64,000 nucleotides of DNA from Micromonospora narathiwatensis (GTDB taxonomy: Bacteria; Actinomycetota; Actinomycetes; Mycobacteriales; Micromonosporaceae), in the NCBI RefSeq assembly GCF_900089605.1, contig NZ_LT594324.1, forward strand, positions 6,138,001 through 6,202,000, given 5' to 3'. Position numbers and translations under genes: made by a program. The notes beneath the pieces were generated by a model, which ran no database searches, was not told the origin of the DNA, and worked only from the letters and a program-made list of their open reading frames with translations. Each line of letters starts with the position of its first letter. Positions within the stretch are counted from its first letter, which is position 1. This document shows, piece by piece, positions 19,774 through 31,161 of this stretch.

Positions 19774-21503
19774 GCCGTCACCTCCGCGGTCTGCTGGGAC
19801 GCCACGATCTCGGCGTACGTGGGGCAGGTCTGGAGCAGCTCCTCGTGTCGGCCCACCCCGACGACGCCTCCGTCCTCGACCACGATGATCTGATCGGCGT
19901 CGACGATCGTGGAGACCCGCTGGGCCACGATCACCACCGCCGCCTCCGCGGTGACCGGCTTCAGGGCCGCCCGCAGCCGGGCGTCCGTGCCGAGGTCGAG
20001 CGCGGAGAACGAGTCGTCGAAGAGGTAGATCTCCGGCTTGCGGACCAGCGCGCGGGCGATCGCCAGCCGCTGGCGCTGGCCGCCGGAGACGTTCGTGCCG
20101 CCCTGCGCGATCGGCGCGTCCAGCCCGCCCGGCATCTCGGCGACGAACTCCCGGGCCTGGGCGATCTCCAGCGCCGCCCAGAGGTCGGCGTCGGAGGCGT
20201 CCGGGTTGCCGTACCGCAGGTTGCTGGCGACCGTGCCGCTGAACAGGTACGGCCGCTGCGGCACCAGCCCGATCCGCCGCCACAGCTCGTCCGGGGCCAG
20301 CTCGCGGACATCCACCCCGTCGACGAGGACCGTCCCGGCGGTCGGGTCGACCAGCCGCGGGATCAGGGTGAGCAGGGTGGTCTTGCCGGCGCCGGTGGAG
20401 CCGATGATCGCCGTCGTCCGGCCCGGCTCGGCGCGGAACGAGATGTCGTGCAGCACCGGGGCGCTGGCCCCCGGGTACTGGAAGGCAACCCCGCGCAGTT
20501 CCAGCTCGCCCCGGCCGGACACCTCGGTCACCGGCCGGGCCGCCGGCGCCACCGAGGACTCGGTGTCCAGCACCTCCACGATGCGCTCGGCGCAGACCGC
20601 CGCGCGGGGCACCATCATCAGCATGAAGGTGGCCATCATGACCGCCATCAGGATCTGCATCAGGTACTGGAGGAACGCGGTCAGCGCGCCGATCTCGATC
20701 TGGCCGGAGTCCACCCGACCGGCGCCGAACCAGAGCACCGCGACGCTGGAGACGTTGAGCACCAGCATCACCAGCGGGAAGATCAGCGCCTGGAGCCGGC
20801 CGATCCGCAGCGCGGTCGCGGTCAGGTCACCGTTCGCGACCCCGAAGCGCTCCGTCTCGTACGGCTCGCGGACGAAGGCGCGGACCACCCGGATGCCGGT
20901 GATCTGCTCACGCAGCACCCGGTTCACCGTGTCGATCCGGGTCTGCATGAGCCGGAAGGTGGGCACCATCTTCCGGATGAGCAGGCCCAGGGCGATCGCC
21001 AGGACCGGTACGCAGACCAGCATCAGCCAGGAGAGCCCGACGTCCTCGCGGAGCGCCATCACCACGCCGCCGATGCTCATGATCGGCGCGGCCACCAGCA
21101 TGGTGCAGGTCAGCAGGACGAGCATCTGCACCTGCTGTACGTCGTTGGTGTTCCGGGTGATCAGCGAGGGCGCCCCGAAGCGGGCCACCTCGCGGGCGGA
21201 GAAGCGGTTGACGTGGCCGAAGATGGCTCCCCGGACGTCCCGGCCGAAGCTCATCGCGGTCTTCGCGCCGAGGTAGACGGCGGCGATCGAGCAGGTGATC
21301 TGGAGCAGGCTGACGAGCAGCATCCAGCCGCCCGTACGCATGATCTGGCCGGTGTCGCCGACGGCGACACCACGGTCGATGATCTCGGCGTTGAGGCTCG
21401 GCAGATAGAGCGAGGCCATCGTGCCGACGAACTGGAGCGCCACCACGGCGGCCAGCAGCCGCCGGTACGGGCGTAAATGGGTACGGAGTAGGCGGATCAG
21501 CAC
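19770..21503 (-). CDS. ABC exporter half-transporter, first subunit with a degenerate catalytic site
   Basis: A 577-residue fused permease-ATPase. Six membrane spans occupy roughly residues 15-300. The ATPase domain has Walker [11 protein letters not shown]-loop VPQRPYLF, a canonical signature NVSGGQRQ, and Walker [13 protein letters not shown], in which Asp replaces the catalytic Glu. The H-loop position reads VAQRVST, with Gln for His. Together with the degenerate signature of the next subunit this fits an asymmetric heterodimer with one active and one inactive ATP site (LmrCD/TM287-288 type). It starts at the GTG at 21503, overlapping the MarR gene end by 7 bp. Confidence 0.92.
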   Translation of the reverse strand: MLIRLLRTHLRPYRRLLAAVVALQFVGTMASLYLPSLNAEIIDRGVAVGDTGQIMRTGGWMLLVSLLQITCSIAAVYLGAKTAMSFGRDVRGAIFGHVNRFSAREVARFGAPSLITRNTNDVQQVQMLVLLTCTMLVAAPIMSIGGVVMALREDVGLSWLMLVCVPVLAIALGLLIRKMVPTFRLMQTRIDTVNRVLREQITGIRVVRAFVREPYETERFGVANGDLTATALRIGRLQALIFPLVMLVLNVSSVAVLWFGAGRVDSGQIEIGALTAFLQYLMQILMAVMMATFMLMMVPRAAVCAERIVEVLDTESSVAPAARPVTEVSGRGELELRGVAFQYPGASAPVLHDISFRAEPGRTTAIIGSTGAGKTTLLTLIPRLVDPTAGTVLVDGVDVRELAPDELWRRIGLVPQRPYLFSGTVASNLRYGNPDASDADLWAALEIAQAREFVAEMPGGLDAPIAQGGTNVSGGQRQRLAIARALVRKPEIYLFDDSFSALDLGTDARLRAALKPVTAEAAVVIVAQRVSTIVDADQIIVVEDGGVVGVGRHEELLQTCPTYAEIVASQQTAEVTA

Positions 21504-22024
21504 GGCCGAGGCCCCCGTGTCGTCATGTCGGTGGATTCCTTGTCTGGGTTCAACCGGCCGACGTCTCCCTCGGACATCGTCGCGATGAGTTCGGCGAGGA
21601 ACTCACGGATCACCGCCTGCTTCGCCGGGTCGGCATCGACGGAGGTGAGCGGCCGGTTGCTGTGCATCATCTCGATGAGGGCCTGTGCGTGCTCGCGGCC
21701 CTTGTCGGTCAGCGTGAGTTGGACGCTGCGTCGGTCGTTGACGTCCCGGCGGCGTTCGACGAACCCGTCCCGTTCGAGGGTGTCGACGATGCCGGTGAGG
21801 GTGGCCGGGCGGACGAAGGAGCGTTCGGCGACCTCCCGGTGGGTCGTGTCGCCGAGGCGGGCCAGGATGACCAGCACCCGCATGCCGGCCGAGGTGAGCC
21901 CGTGGTGCTCGGCCAGGTAACGCCCCCAGTGCTGCTCGACCACGTGCCCGGCGATCGCGATCAGCCGGCCGAGGGGCGCCTGGTGCAGGACCTCGGGGAA
22001 GCGGACGAGCGGTTCCATCTTCAC
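21497..22024 (-). CDS. MarR-family transcriptional regulator
   Basis: A 175-residue winged-helix protein. Helix-turn-helix and wing are seen in GLTSAGMRVLVILARLGD, THREVAERSFVRPATLTGIVDTL and DGFVERRRDVNDRRSVQLTLTDKG. It is first in an operon with the two ABC subunits and probably represses it, being released by a ligand the pump exports. A clear promoter, TTGGAC-17 bp-TAATCT, ends at 22032, seven bases before the GTG at 22024. That makes GTG 22024 the likely leaderless start. The longer frame to 22060 would begin inside the -35 box and is rejected. Confidence 0.88.
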   Translation of the reverse strand: MKMEPLVRFPEVLHQAPLGRLIAIAGHVVEQHWGRYLAEHHGLTSAGMRVLVILARLGDTTHREVAERSFVRPATLTGIVDTLERDGFVERRRDVNDRRSVQLTLTDKGREHAQALIEMMHSNRPLTSVDADPAKQAVIREFLAELIATMSEGDVGRLNPDKESTDMTTRGPRPC

Positions 22025-22031
22025 GGGCATC

Positions 22032-22060
22032 AGATTAGCGACCAGATGGTCAGGGTCCAA
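22032..22060 (-). promoter_or_regulatory. Sigma-70-type promoter of the marR-ABC operon
   Basis: Minus strand: -35 TTGGAC (22060-22055), 17-bp spacer, -10 TAATCT (22037-22032). Predicted transcription starts at about the GTG at 22024. This is the best two-box promoter in the window. Confidence 0.75.
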
Positions 22061-22157
22061 ACTATTTTCCGGAACTGGCTCCGGCGCCCCGCCCGGGACC
22101 CGTCATGACCGCACAACGCCGGGCCCCGGCACGGGGATTCCTGCCCGCCGGGGCAGG

Positions 22158-24276
<2,119 letters not shown>

Positions 24277-24327
24277 GGGTCCGACGCTAGGGACCGGCAC
24301 CAGGTGCAGTCCAACTAATCTTTCTGA

Positions 24328-24340
24328 AGCTTCGTAAGCT
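24328..24340. promoter_or_regulatory. Candidate LysG/ArgP operator between lysE and lysG
   Basis: AGCTT-CGT-AAGCT is a perfect palindrome at 24328-24340. Its right arm is part of TAAGCT (24335-24340), the predicted -10 box of lysG, which ends six bases before the ATG. Binding would therefore autoregulate lysG while permitting lysE activation. Confidence 0.55.
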
Positions 24341-24346
24341 GGTCTT

Positions 24347-25243
24347 ATGGAAGGACTCGACACCGCCCAACTCCGCACCCTGGCCGCCGTGGTCGGCGAG
24401 GGCAGCTTCGAGGGCGCGGCGCGCGTGCTGCACGTCACCCCGTCGGCGGTGAGCCAGCGGATCCGCGCGCTGGAGGAGGTCGTCGGGCAGGTGCTGGTCC
24501 GGCGCAGCCGCCCCTGCCAGGCGACCGGTGCGGGGCAGCCGCTCCTCCGCCTGGCCGTCCAGTTGACGCTGCTCGAACGGGAGGCGGTCGCCGAGGCGCG
24601 CGGGGTGGTGGACGGGGCGGCCGGGCCGACCCGGGTGCCCGTGGTGGTCAACGCCGACTCGTTGGCCACCTGGTTCGTGCCCGCGCTGGCCCGGGTCCCG
24701 GCCGAGCTGGCCGTCTGCTTCGACGTACGCCAGGACGACCAGGACCACACCGCGGAGCTGCTGCGCGACGGCGCGGTGCTGGCGGCGGTGACCGCCCAGC
24801 GGGAACCGGTGCAGGGCTGCCGGGTACGCCCGCTCGGGGCGATGCGTTACCGGGCGATCGCCGCCCCGGGGCTGGTCGACCGCTGGTTCCCCGACGGGCT
24901 GACGGCCGGGGCCCTGGCCGGGGCGCCGATGCTCGTCTTCGACCGCAAGGACCAGGTCCAGCACCGTTTCCTGCGGGCGGTGACCGGCCGGGAACTCGAC
25001 CCGCCGGTGCACCACGTGCCGTCGGTGCCGGCGTTCAGCGAGGCGATCCGGCGCGGCCTCGCCTGGGGGCTGGTCCCGGAGCGGCTGGCCGAGGCCGACC
25101 TGGCCGGCGGCGGCTGCGTCGACCTCGACCCGGGGCGGCACGTCGACGTGCCCCTGTACTGGCAGCACTGGCGGCTGGAGTCACGGGTGCTCGCCGCGCT
25201 CACCGACGCCGTACGCGCCGAGGCGGCGGTCGCGCTCCGCTGA
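24347..25243 (+). CDS. LysR-type regulator of the LysG/ArgP family
   Basis: A 298-residue LysR regulator. The N-terminal helix-turn-helix spans LRTLAAVVGEGSFEGAARVL and HVTPSAVSQRIRALEEVVG, followed by QVLVRRSRPCQATGAGQPLL. The effector domain follows, with VVVNADSLATWFVPALARV near residue 102, a segment typical of ArgP/LysG. It should activate the divergent exporter in response to Lys, Arg or their analogues. The ATG at 24347 lies six bases after TAAGCT, so translation is probably leaderless. A hairpin separates its end from the convergent carboxylase gene. Confidence 0.92.
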   Translation: MEGLDTAQLRTLAAVVGEGSFEGAARVLHVTPSAVSQRIRALEEVVGQVLVRRSRPCQATGAGQPLLRLAVQLTLLEREAVAEARGVVDGAAGPTRVPVVVNADSLATWFVPALARVPAELAVCFDVRQDDQDHTAELLRDGAVLAAVTAQREPVQGCRVRPLGAMRYRAIAAPGLVDRWFPDGLTAGALAGAPMLVFDRKDQVQHRFLRAVTGRELDPPVHHVPSVPAFSEAIRRGLAWGLVPERLAEADLAGGGCVDLDPGRHVDVPLYWQHWRLESRVLAALTDAVRAEAAVALR

Positions 25244-25251
25244 ACCGGCCA

Positions 25252-25270
25252 GGCCCCGCCGCCCGGGGCC
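25252..25270. terminator. Hairpin between lysG and the carboxylase alpha gene
   Basis: GGCCCCG (25252-25258) and CGGGGCC (25264-25270) pair around a 5-base loop between convergent genes. Confidence 0.6.
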
Positions 25271-25280
25271 CGCGCGCGCC

Positions 25281-27032
25281 TCAGGCGATGGTGCAGATCG
25301 GGGCGCCGGCGGTGATGACCGCACCGACCTCGGCGGAGAGGCCGCTCACGGTGCCCGCCTTGTGGGCGTGCAGCGGCTGCTCCATCTTCATCGCCTCCAG
25401 GACGACGACCAGGTCACCCTCGGCGACGGTGTCCCCGTCCGCTACGGCGATCTTGACGATGGTGCCCTGCATGGGGGAGGCGAGCGTGTCGCCGCTGACC
25501 GCCGCGCCGGCCTTCGCCCCGCCGCCCCGGCGGGCCGGCTTCCGCGCGGTGGGCGCGGCGGCGGCCGTACCCGTGCCGAGGCCGGCGGGCAGAACCACCT
25601 CCAGCCGCTTGCCGCCGACCTCGACCACGACGGTCTCGCGCTCGGCCGGGCCGTCGGCCGCGCCGACCGGGGCGGTGAACGCCGGGACGGTGTTGTCGAA
25701 CTCGGTCTCGATCCACCGGGTGTGCACGGTGAACGGCTCGGCGGTGAACGCCTCGTCCCGGACCACCAGGCGGTGGAACGGCAGCGCGGTGGCCATGCCC
25801 TCGACGACCATCTCGTCCAGCGCCCGGCGGGCCCGCTCCAGCGCCTCGGTACGCGTCTCGCCGGTGATGATCACCTTGGCCAGCAGCGAGTCGAAGTTGC
25901 CGCCGATCACGTCGCCGGCCGAGATGCCGGTGTCCACCCGGACGCCCGGCCCGCTCGGCAGCCGCAGCGCGGTGATGGTGCCCGGGGCGGGCAGGAAGTT
26001 GCGGCCCGGGTCCTCGCCGTTGATCCGGAACTCGATGGCGTGCCCGCGCGGGGTCGGGTCCTCGGTGAGGCGCAGCTTCTCGCCGTCGGCGATCCGGAAC
26101 TGCTCGCGGACCAGGTCGATGCCGGCGGTCTCCTCCGTGACCGGGTGCTCCACCTGGAGCCGGGTGTTGACCTCCAGGAAGGAGATGGTGCCGTCGACGC
26201 CGACCAGGTATTCCACCGTGCCGGCGCCGTGGTAGCCGGCCTCCCGGCAGATCGCCTTGGCGCTGTCGTGGATCTGGGCGCGCTGCGCGTCGGTGAGGAA
26301 CGGCGCCGGGGCCTCCTCGACCAGCTTCTGGTGCCGCCGCTGGAGCGAGCAGTCCCGGGTGCCGACCACGATCACGTTGCCGTGCTGGTCGGCGAGGACC
26401 TGCGCCTCGACGTGCCGGGGCTGGTCCAGGTAACGCTCGACGAAACACTCGCCCCGGCCGAACGCGGCGACCGCCTCGCGGGTGGCCGACTCGAACAGCT
26501 GCGGGATCTCCTCCATGGTGCGGGCCACCTTGAGGCCGCGCCCGCCGCCGCCGAAGGCCGCCTTGATGGCGACCGGCAGGCCGTGGTCGACCGCGAAGGC
26601 CATCACCTCGTCGGCGTTGCCGACCGGGTCCGGGGTGCCGGGGACCAGGGGCGCGCCGGCGCGCTGGGCGATGTGCCGGGCGGTCACCTTGTCGCCGAGG
26701 TCACGGATCGCCTGCGGGGTCGGGCCGATCCAGGTCAACCCGGCGTCGATGACGGCCTGGGCGAAGTCGGCGTTCTCGGAGAGGAAGCCGTAGCCGGGGT
26801 GCACGGCGTCGGCACCGGACCGGGCGGCGATGTCGATCAGCTTGTCGATCCGCAGGTAGCTGTCGGCGGCGGTGTCGCCGCCCAGGGCGTACGCCTCGTC
26901 GGCGAGGGTGGCGTGCAGGGCGTCCCGGTCCGAGTCCGCGTAGACGGCGACGCTCGCCAGGCCGGCGTCGCGGCAGGCGCGGACGACGCGGACGGCGATC
27001 TCGCCGCGGTTGGCGATGAGTACCTTGCGCAC
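25281..27032 (-). CDS. Acyl-CoA carboxylase alpha subunit: biotin carboxylase plus biotin carboxyl carrier (AccA3-like)
   Basis: A 583-residue protein. An N-terminal biotin carboxylase ([20 protein letters not shown], then [14 protein letters not shown], the glycine-rich ATP loop [26 protein letters not shown] and FRINGEDP) is followed by a linker and a C-terminal carrier domain with EAMKM, whose Lys is biotinylated by BirA. In actinobacteria this alpha chain is shared by acetyl- and propionyl-CoA carboxylases and pairs with AccD-type beta chains and the small AccE. All of these, and birA, are in this window but not adjacent. The GTG start at 27032 follows GGAGGAG. Confidence 0.94.
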   Translation of the reverse strand: MRKVLIANRGEIAVRVVRACRDAGLASVAVYADSDRDALHATLADEAYALGGDTAADSYLRIDKLIDIAARSGADAVHPGYGFLSENADFAQAVIDAGLTWIGPTPQAIRDLGDKVTARHIAQRAGAPLVPGTPDPVGNADEVMAFAVDHGLPVAIKAAFGGGGRGLKVARTMEEIPQLFESATREAVAAFGRGECFVERYLDQPRHVEAQVLADQHGNVIVVGTRDCSLQRRHQKLVEEAPAPFLTDAQRAQIHDSAKAICREAGYHGAGTVEYLVGVDGTISFLEVNTRLQVEHPVTEETAGIDLVREQFRIADGEKLRLTEDPTPRGHAIEFRINGEDPGRNFLPAPGTITALRLPSGPGVRVDTGISAGDVIGGNFDSLLAKVIITGETRTEALERARRALDEMVVEGMATALPFHRLVVRDEAFTAEPFTVHTRWIETEFDNTVPAFTAPVGAADGPAERETVVVEVGGKRLEVVLPAGLGTGTAAAAPTARKPARRGGGAKAGAAVSGDTLASPMQGTIVKIAVADGDTVAEGDLVVVLEAMKMEQPLHAHKAGTVSGLSAEVGAVITAGAPICTIA

Positions 27033-27150
27033 CTTGGTGGCTCCTCCCCGGAGGTCGATGCCGGGAGTTTATCGGCCGGCCTCCCGGCCCTAACGATCGC
27101 TCAGTGTGGGATGCGGCACTGCCCACCGAGCTTTAGTCAAATTTGCTTAA

Positions 27151-27156
27151 TACGCT
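27151..27156 (+). promoter_or_regulatory. Leaderless -10 box of the padR gene
   Basis: TACGCT ends six bases before the GTG at 27163. CAAATTTG (27138-27145), a perfect 8-bp palindrome in a locally A+T-rich patch, lies just upstream and may be the autoregulatory PadR site. Confidence 0.5.
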
Positions 27157-27162
27157 TGCCCG

Positions 27163-27786
27163 GTGTCGGCAACGCGGATGATGATTCTCGGCCTGGTCAG
27201 GTGGATGCAGCCGGTGCACGGCTACGACGTGCGCCGTGAGCTGCTGAGTTGGAGTGCGGACAAGTGGGCCAACGTGCAGCCCGGGTCGATCTACCACGCG
27301 CTGCGCAAGCTCACCGACGAGGGGCTGCTGCGGGCGGTGTCGACGGAACAGGTCGGCGCCCGTCCCGCCCGCACCACGTACGAGGTGACCGCCAAGGGGG
27401 AGGGCGAGTTCGAGACCCTGCTGCGCGCGCAGTGGTGGCAGCTCCACGAGCCGCCGGACCCGTTCGTGGCGGCGTTCTCCTTCCTGCCCGCGATGCCGCG
27501 CGACGAGGCGGCGGCGGCCCTGCGCAACCGGGCCAACCTGCTCCGGGCCGGGGTCGAGTCGATGCGCGCCTCGCTCGACTCGGACTGGGTGCGCGACCGG
27601 AAGCCGGTGCACGTCGGGTGGATGTTCGAGCTGTGGCTGGCCCGGGCCGAGGCGGAGATGGCCTGGTGCGGCCGGATCGCCGAGCGGATCGAGTCGGGAG
27701 TGTCGTACCTGCCCGCTGCAATGGAGGGGGCCGAGGGCTGGTCCGGTTGGACGGACGGGGCGCTCGGTGGCAGCAACGCGCAATAA
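27163..27786 (+). CDS. PadR-family transcriptional regulator
   Basis: A 207-residue regulator. The N-terminal PadR winged helix is clear: MMILGLVRWMQPVHGYDVRR, then VQPGSIYHALRKLTDEGLLR and TTYEVTAKGEGEFETLL. The C-terminal half is helical (Vir-like), for dimerisation and ligand binding. Placed directly upstream of a DrrAB-like ABC exporter, it most likely represses that exporter and itself until a drug-like ligand binds. The start is the GTG at 27163; no Shine-Dalgarno is needed if the TACGCT box six bases upstream makes a leaderless mRNA. Confidence 0.92.
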   Translation: MSATRMMILGLVRWMQPVHGYDVRRELLSWSADKWANVQPGSIYHALRKLTDEGLLRAVSTEQVGARPARTTYEVTAKGEGEFETLLRAQWWQLHEPPDPFVAAFSFLPAMPRDEAAAALRNRANLLRAGVESMRASLDSDWVRDRKPVHVGWMFELWLARAEAEMAWCGRIAERIESGVSYLPAAMEGAEGWSGWTDGALGGSNAQ

Positions 27787-27822
27787 TCAACGTTGACCAC
27801 AAGAGCTATATCGCGTTACGGT
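27787..27822 (+). promoter_or_regulatory. Promoter and palindrome for the drrAB-like exporter
   Basis: TCAACGTTGA (27787-27796) is a perfect palindrome immediately after the padR stop. It overlaps a -35 box TTGACC (27793-27798), followed after 18 bp by TACGGT (27817-27822). A bound dimer would mask the -35 element. Confidence 0.5.
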
Positions 27823-27907
27823 CAGCGCCAGCCGTAGGGGAGCCGTGTGCGCTCGTCGCGGACGATCGGCGGCCGGTCACGTCCGGCCCGGACGACCAGG
27901 AGCAGAC

Positions 27908-28867
27908 ATGATCGAGACCAGGGGGCTGCGGAAGTCGTTCCGCTCCCGCGCGGGTCGCGAGACGAAGACCGTGGACGCGGTCCGGGGCGTCAACCTCGAC
28001 GTCGCCGAGGGGGAGATCTTCGGCTTCCTCGGCCCCAACGGGGCCGGCAAGACCACCACCCTGCGGATGCTCGCCACCCTCATCGAGCCCGACGGCGGCG
28101 AGGCCACCATCGCCGGTGCCGACCTGCGCAAGGACCCGGCCGAGGTGCGCCGCCGGATCGGGTACGTGGCCCAGGGCGGCAGCACCTGGGACGAGTCCAC
28201 CGCCCGCGAGGAACTGGTGCTCCACGCCCGGCTCTACGGCATCAGCAAGGCCGAGGCCCGCCGGCGTGCCACCCGCGCCCTGGACGCCTTCCAGCTCAGC
28301 GAATACGCCGACCGCAAGTGCAAGACGTACTCCGGCGGTCAGCGCCGCCGGGTGGAGATCGCGCTCGGCATCATCCACGAGCCGAAGATCGTCTTCCTGG
28401 ACGAGCCGACCACCGGCCTCGACCCGCAGAGCCGGGCGCACATGTGGGACGAGATCCGTCGGCTGCGTGCCGAGGGGATGACCGTCTTCATCACCACGCA
28501 CTACCTCGACGAGGCGGACGCGCTCTGCGACCGGATCGCGATCATGGACCATGGCGAGGTGGTCGCCGAGGGCACCCCGGCCGAGCTGAAGCGGGAGATC
28601 TCCGGCGAGGTGGTGCAGGTCGGTCTCGACGCCGCCGTCACCCCGCGCGCCGCCGAGCTGCTCGACACCGAGGCGTACGTCAACAAGCTGGAGACCGTCG
28701 ACGAGGGCGGCCTGCGCCTCTACGTCGACGAAGGCGCCACCGCCATCCCCCAGGTGCTGCGCCGTCTCGACGGCGCCGGGCTGGACCTGCGCTCCATCGA
28801 GCTGCACCGTCCCAGCCTCGACGACGTCTTCCTCACCAAGACCGGCCGCTCGCTGCGCGAGTCCTGA
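27908..28867 (+). CDS. ABC transporter ATPase, DrrA-like
   Basis: A 319-residue ATPase of the daunorubicin-resistance type. Walker A is GPNGAGKTT near residue 45, the signature YSGGQRRR, Walker B IVFLDEPTTGLD and the switch ITTHYLDEADALCD. The DrrA-type C-terminal extension follows (GTPAELKREISGEVVQVGLD through LDDVFLTKTGRSL). It energises the permease encoded 17 bp downstream. The ATG at 27908 follows AGGAGC; the longer frame from 27845 is not supported. Drug or lipid export under PadR control is the likely role. Confidence 0.93.
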   Translation: MIETRGLRKSFRSRAGRETKTVDAVRGVNLDVAEGEIFGFLGPNGAGKTTTLRMLATLIEPDGGEATIAGADLRKDPAEVRRRIGYVAQGGSTWDESTAREELVLHARLYGISKAEARRRATRALDAFQLSEYADRKCKTYSGGQRRRVEIALGIIHEPKIVFLDEPTTGLDPQSRAHMWDEIRRLRAEGMTVFITTHYLDEADALCDRIAIMDHGEVVAEGTPAELKREISGEVVQVGLDAAVTPRAAELLDTEAYVNKLETVDEGGLRLYVDEGATAIPQVLRRLDGAGLDLRSIELHRPSLDDVFLTKTGRSLRES

Positions 28868-28884
28868 CCCCCGGAGAAGCTGTC

Positions 28885-29640
28885 ATGAAATTCGCCCGCG
28901 ACACCTGGCTGATCTTCCAACGCCAGTTCCAGCTGCTGCTGCGCAACCCGGTCTGGCTCTTCGTCGGCGTCTTCCAGCCGGTGATGTACCTGCTGCTCTT
29001 CGCCCCGCTGCTCAAGGCGGCGCTGAACGCGCCGACCCAGGCCGCTGCGTACAAGATCTTCGTACCCGGCCTGCTCGTGCTGCTGGCCATCTTCGGTGGC
29101 CTGTTCCAGGGCTTCGGCCTGATCGCCGAGCTGCGCGCCGGGGTCATCGAACGGTCCCGGGTCACCCCGGTCAGCCGGCTCGCCCTGCTGCTCGGCCGCT
29201 CGCTGCGGGACGTGGTCTCGCTGATCGCACAGGCGATCATCATCACCCTGCTGGCGCTCCTGTTCGACCTGCGCGTCTTCATCGGCTACCTGCTCCTGGC
29301 GTACCTGATGCTGGCGCTGATCGCGCTGATGACCTCGGCCGTCTCGTACGGCGTCGCACTCAAGGTCAAGAGCGAGGACGCGCTCGCCCCGCTGATGAAC
29401 ACCGTCGCCCAGCCGGTGCTGCTGCTCTCCGGCATCCTGCTGCCGCTCGCCCTGGCCCCCGGCTGGCTCCAGGGCATCGCCAACTGGAACCCGTTCTCCT
29501 GGGCGGTCGAGGGCACCCGGGCGCTCTTCGCCGGCGACCTCGGCAACGACAGGGTCTGGCAGGGTTTGACGATCATCGCGGTGCTCGCCGTCGCCGGGGT
29601 GGTGTGGGCCGCGCGGCAGTTCGCCCGCAGCGTCCGCTGA
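28885..29640 (+). CDS. ABC-2 type transporter permease, DrrB-like
   Basis: A 251-residue permease with six hydrophobic spans (LFVGVFQPVMYLLLFAPLL, FVPGLLVLLAIFGGLFQGF, DVVSLIAQAIIITLLALLF, YLLLAYLMLALIALMTSAV, QPVLLLSGILLPLALAP and LTIIAVLAVAGVVWAA). It has the ABC-2 motif GVIERSRVTPVSRLALLLGR and, before the last span, WNPFSWAVEGTRALFAGD. It partners the preceding ATPase; both are preceded by padR. The ATG at 28885 has a GGAGAAG ribosome site. Confidence 0.92.
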   Translation: MKFARDTWLIFQRQFQLLLRNPVWLFVGVFQPVMYLLLFAPLLKAALNAPTQAAAYKIFVPGLLVLLAIFGGLFQGFGLIAELRAGVIERSRVTPVSRLALLLGRSLRDVVSLIAQAIIITLLALLFDLRVFIGYLLLAYLMLALIALMTSAVSYGVALKVKSEDALAPLMNTVAQPVLLLSGILLPLALAPGWLQGIANWNPFSWAVEGTRALFAGDLGNDRVWQGLTIIAVLAVAGVVWAARQFARSVR

Positions 29641-29702
29641 CCCGACGAGAGCTGTCTCTCAACCGGGGCGGGGCACCGACCCGACGCGCGTAGCGTGGGC
29701 CG

Positions 29703-31067
29703 GTGCCCCGCCTCACCCGTGACAAGACCACCTGGTTCGCCTACGCCCAGCTGGGGCTGTGGGGCTTCTTCCTCTACGGGTTCGGTCCGGTCGTACCGCT
29801 GCTCCGCGACGAACAGGGCACCAGCGCCGCCGTCGCCGGCCTGCACAGCACGGGCATCGCGGTCGGTGCGTTGCTCGGCGGGGCACTCTTCGCGCCGGCC
29901 GCCCGCCGCCTCGGCCGCGGCCCGGCCATCTGGCTCGGCCTCGCCGGGGTGGCGGCCGGCGTCGCCGCCCTCGGGCTGCTGCGTCCGCTGCCCGCCACCC
30001 TCGCTGCGGTCGCGGTGATCGCCGCCTTCGGCATGATGGTGATCAGCGGGGTCAACGTGGTGCTCACCGCCCAGCACGGGCCCGCCGCGCCCGCCGCGCT
30101 CACCGAGGCCAACGCCGCCTGCGCCGGCATGGGCATCCTCGCGCCGCTGGTCATCGGCGCCGCCGTGGACGCCGGCCACGGCTGGCGGCCGGCGATGGCC
30201 GTCGAGGTCGGGCTGATCGCGCTGGTCGCCCTCGCCGCCCTGACCTTCCGGGTACGCCTGCCGAAGGCCGCCTCCGCTGCCGCGGCTGCCGCCGACCCGG
30301 CCGTGCTGACCGCCTCGGCTGCCGTCGACCCTGTCGGAATGGCTGCCCCGGCCGTCGCTGACCCGGCCCGGCCGACCGCCCCGGCGGGGGCGGAGCCCAG
30401 CGGCGAGAGTCTGGCCGCCCCGGCCAGCGCCGTCCGGGGCGGGCGGGCCGGTACCCGCGTGGCGGGCCGGCTGCCGGCGGCGTACTGGATCGCCTGGGTG
30501 CTGATGTCGGCCACCGGCTCGATCGAGGTTTGCCTGTCGCTCTGGACCGCCGACGTGCTCCGTACCCACGCCGGGCTCGACGCCGGCAGCGCCTCGGCGG
30601 CCGTCGCCGCGATCGTCTGCGGCATGTTCGCTGGCCGGCTCGCCGGCGGCCGGTTCGCGCTGCGCTGGCCGCCGGTGCCGCTGCTGCTCGGCGCGCTGAC
30701 CGTCTCCCTGGCCGGGTTCGCCCTGTTCTGGTCCGCCCCGGTCGGCTGGCTCGCGATCACCGGCCTGGTCGTGCTCGGCCTGGGCAACGCGCTGCACTAC
30801 CCCCTCGCGATCTCCATCGCGCTCGCCGTCGCCGGGCCGGCCGCCGACAAGGCGGCCGGCTGGTCGTCGTACTCGATGGGGGTGGGTTTCGGAATCGCGC
30901 CGGTCGCGCTCGGCTGGGTGGCCGACGGCGTCGGACCGCACCTGGCCTTCCTGCTGCTGCCCGGCTTCATCGCGGCGTCCGTGCTGCTCACCGTGCGGCT
31001 CGGCCGCGTCCTACGCGCCGCGCACCCCGCCACCGGCCGCGATCCGGTCGCCGCTGGCGCCTCCTGA
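29703..31067 (+). CDS. Major facilitator superfamily transporter
   Basis: A 454-residue transporter with about 12 spans. The first half begins at AYAQLGLWGFFLYGFGPVVP and ends before an Ala/Pro-rich cytoplasmic loop of about 60 residues (around 190-250). The second half starts at AYWIAWVLMSATGSIEVCLS. The inter-domain motif is GRRLGRG-like (ARRLGRGPAIWL). The substrate is unknown. The GTG at 29703 lies six bases after TAGCGT (29691-29696), the leaderless pattern, so it has its own promoter after the drrAB-like genes. A long hairpin terminates it. Confidence 0.88.
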   Translation: MPRLTRDKTTWFAYAQLGLWGFFLYGFGPVVPLLRDEQGTSAAVAGLHSTGIAVGALLGGALFAPAARRLGRGPAIWLGLAGVAAGVAALGLLRPLPATLAAVAVIAAFGMMVISGVNVVLTAQHGPAAPAALTEANAACAGMGILAPLVIGAAVDAGHGWRPAMAVEVGLIALVALAALTFRVRLPKAASAAAAAADPAVLTASAAVDPVGMAAPAVADPARPTAPAGAEPSGESLAAPASAVRGGRAGTRVAGRLPAAYWIAWVLMSATGSIEVCLSLWTADVLRTHAGLDAGSASAAVAAIVCGMFAGRLAGGRFALRWPPVPLLLGALTVSLAGFALFWSAPVGWLAITGLVVLGLGNALHYPLAISIALAVAGPAADKAAGWSSYSMGVGFGIAPVALGWVADGVGPHLAFLLLPGFIAASVLLTVRLGRVLRAAHPATGRDPVAAGAS

Positions 31068-31096
31068 CCGACCCTGCGTGGGCCCATCCAGGTCGG

Positions 31097-31137
31097 CGAT
31101 GTGGCGGTGTCGCGGTGCCTCGGACACCGCCACATCG
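31097..31137. terminator. Perfect 15-bp hairpin between the MFS and O-methyltransferase genes
   Basis: CGATGTGGCGGTGTC (31097-31111) and its exact complement (31123-31137) flank an 11-base loop, between convergent stop codons. Likely bidirectional terminator. Confidence 0.75.
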
Positions 31138-31161
31138 GCGATCTCGTCGGCGGCTCGGCCG

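Noticed and set aside
22025..22060. TTG start of marR at 22060 and ATG at 22030
   Set aside because: TTG 22060 is the -35 box and ATG 22030 is immediately after the -10 box, so neither would be in the mRNA.
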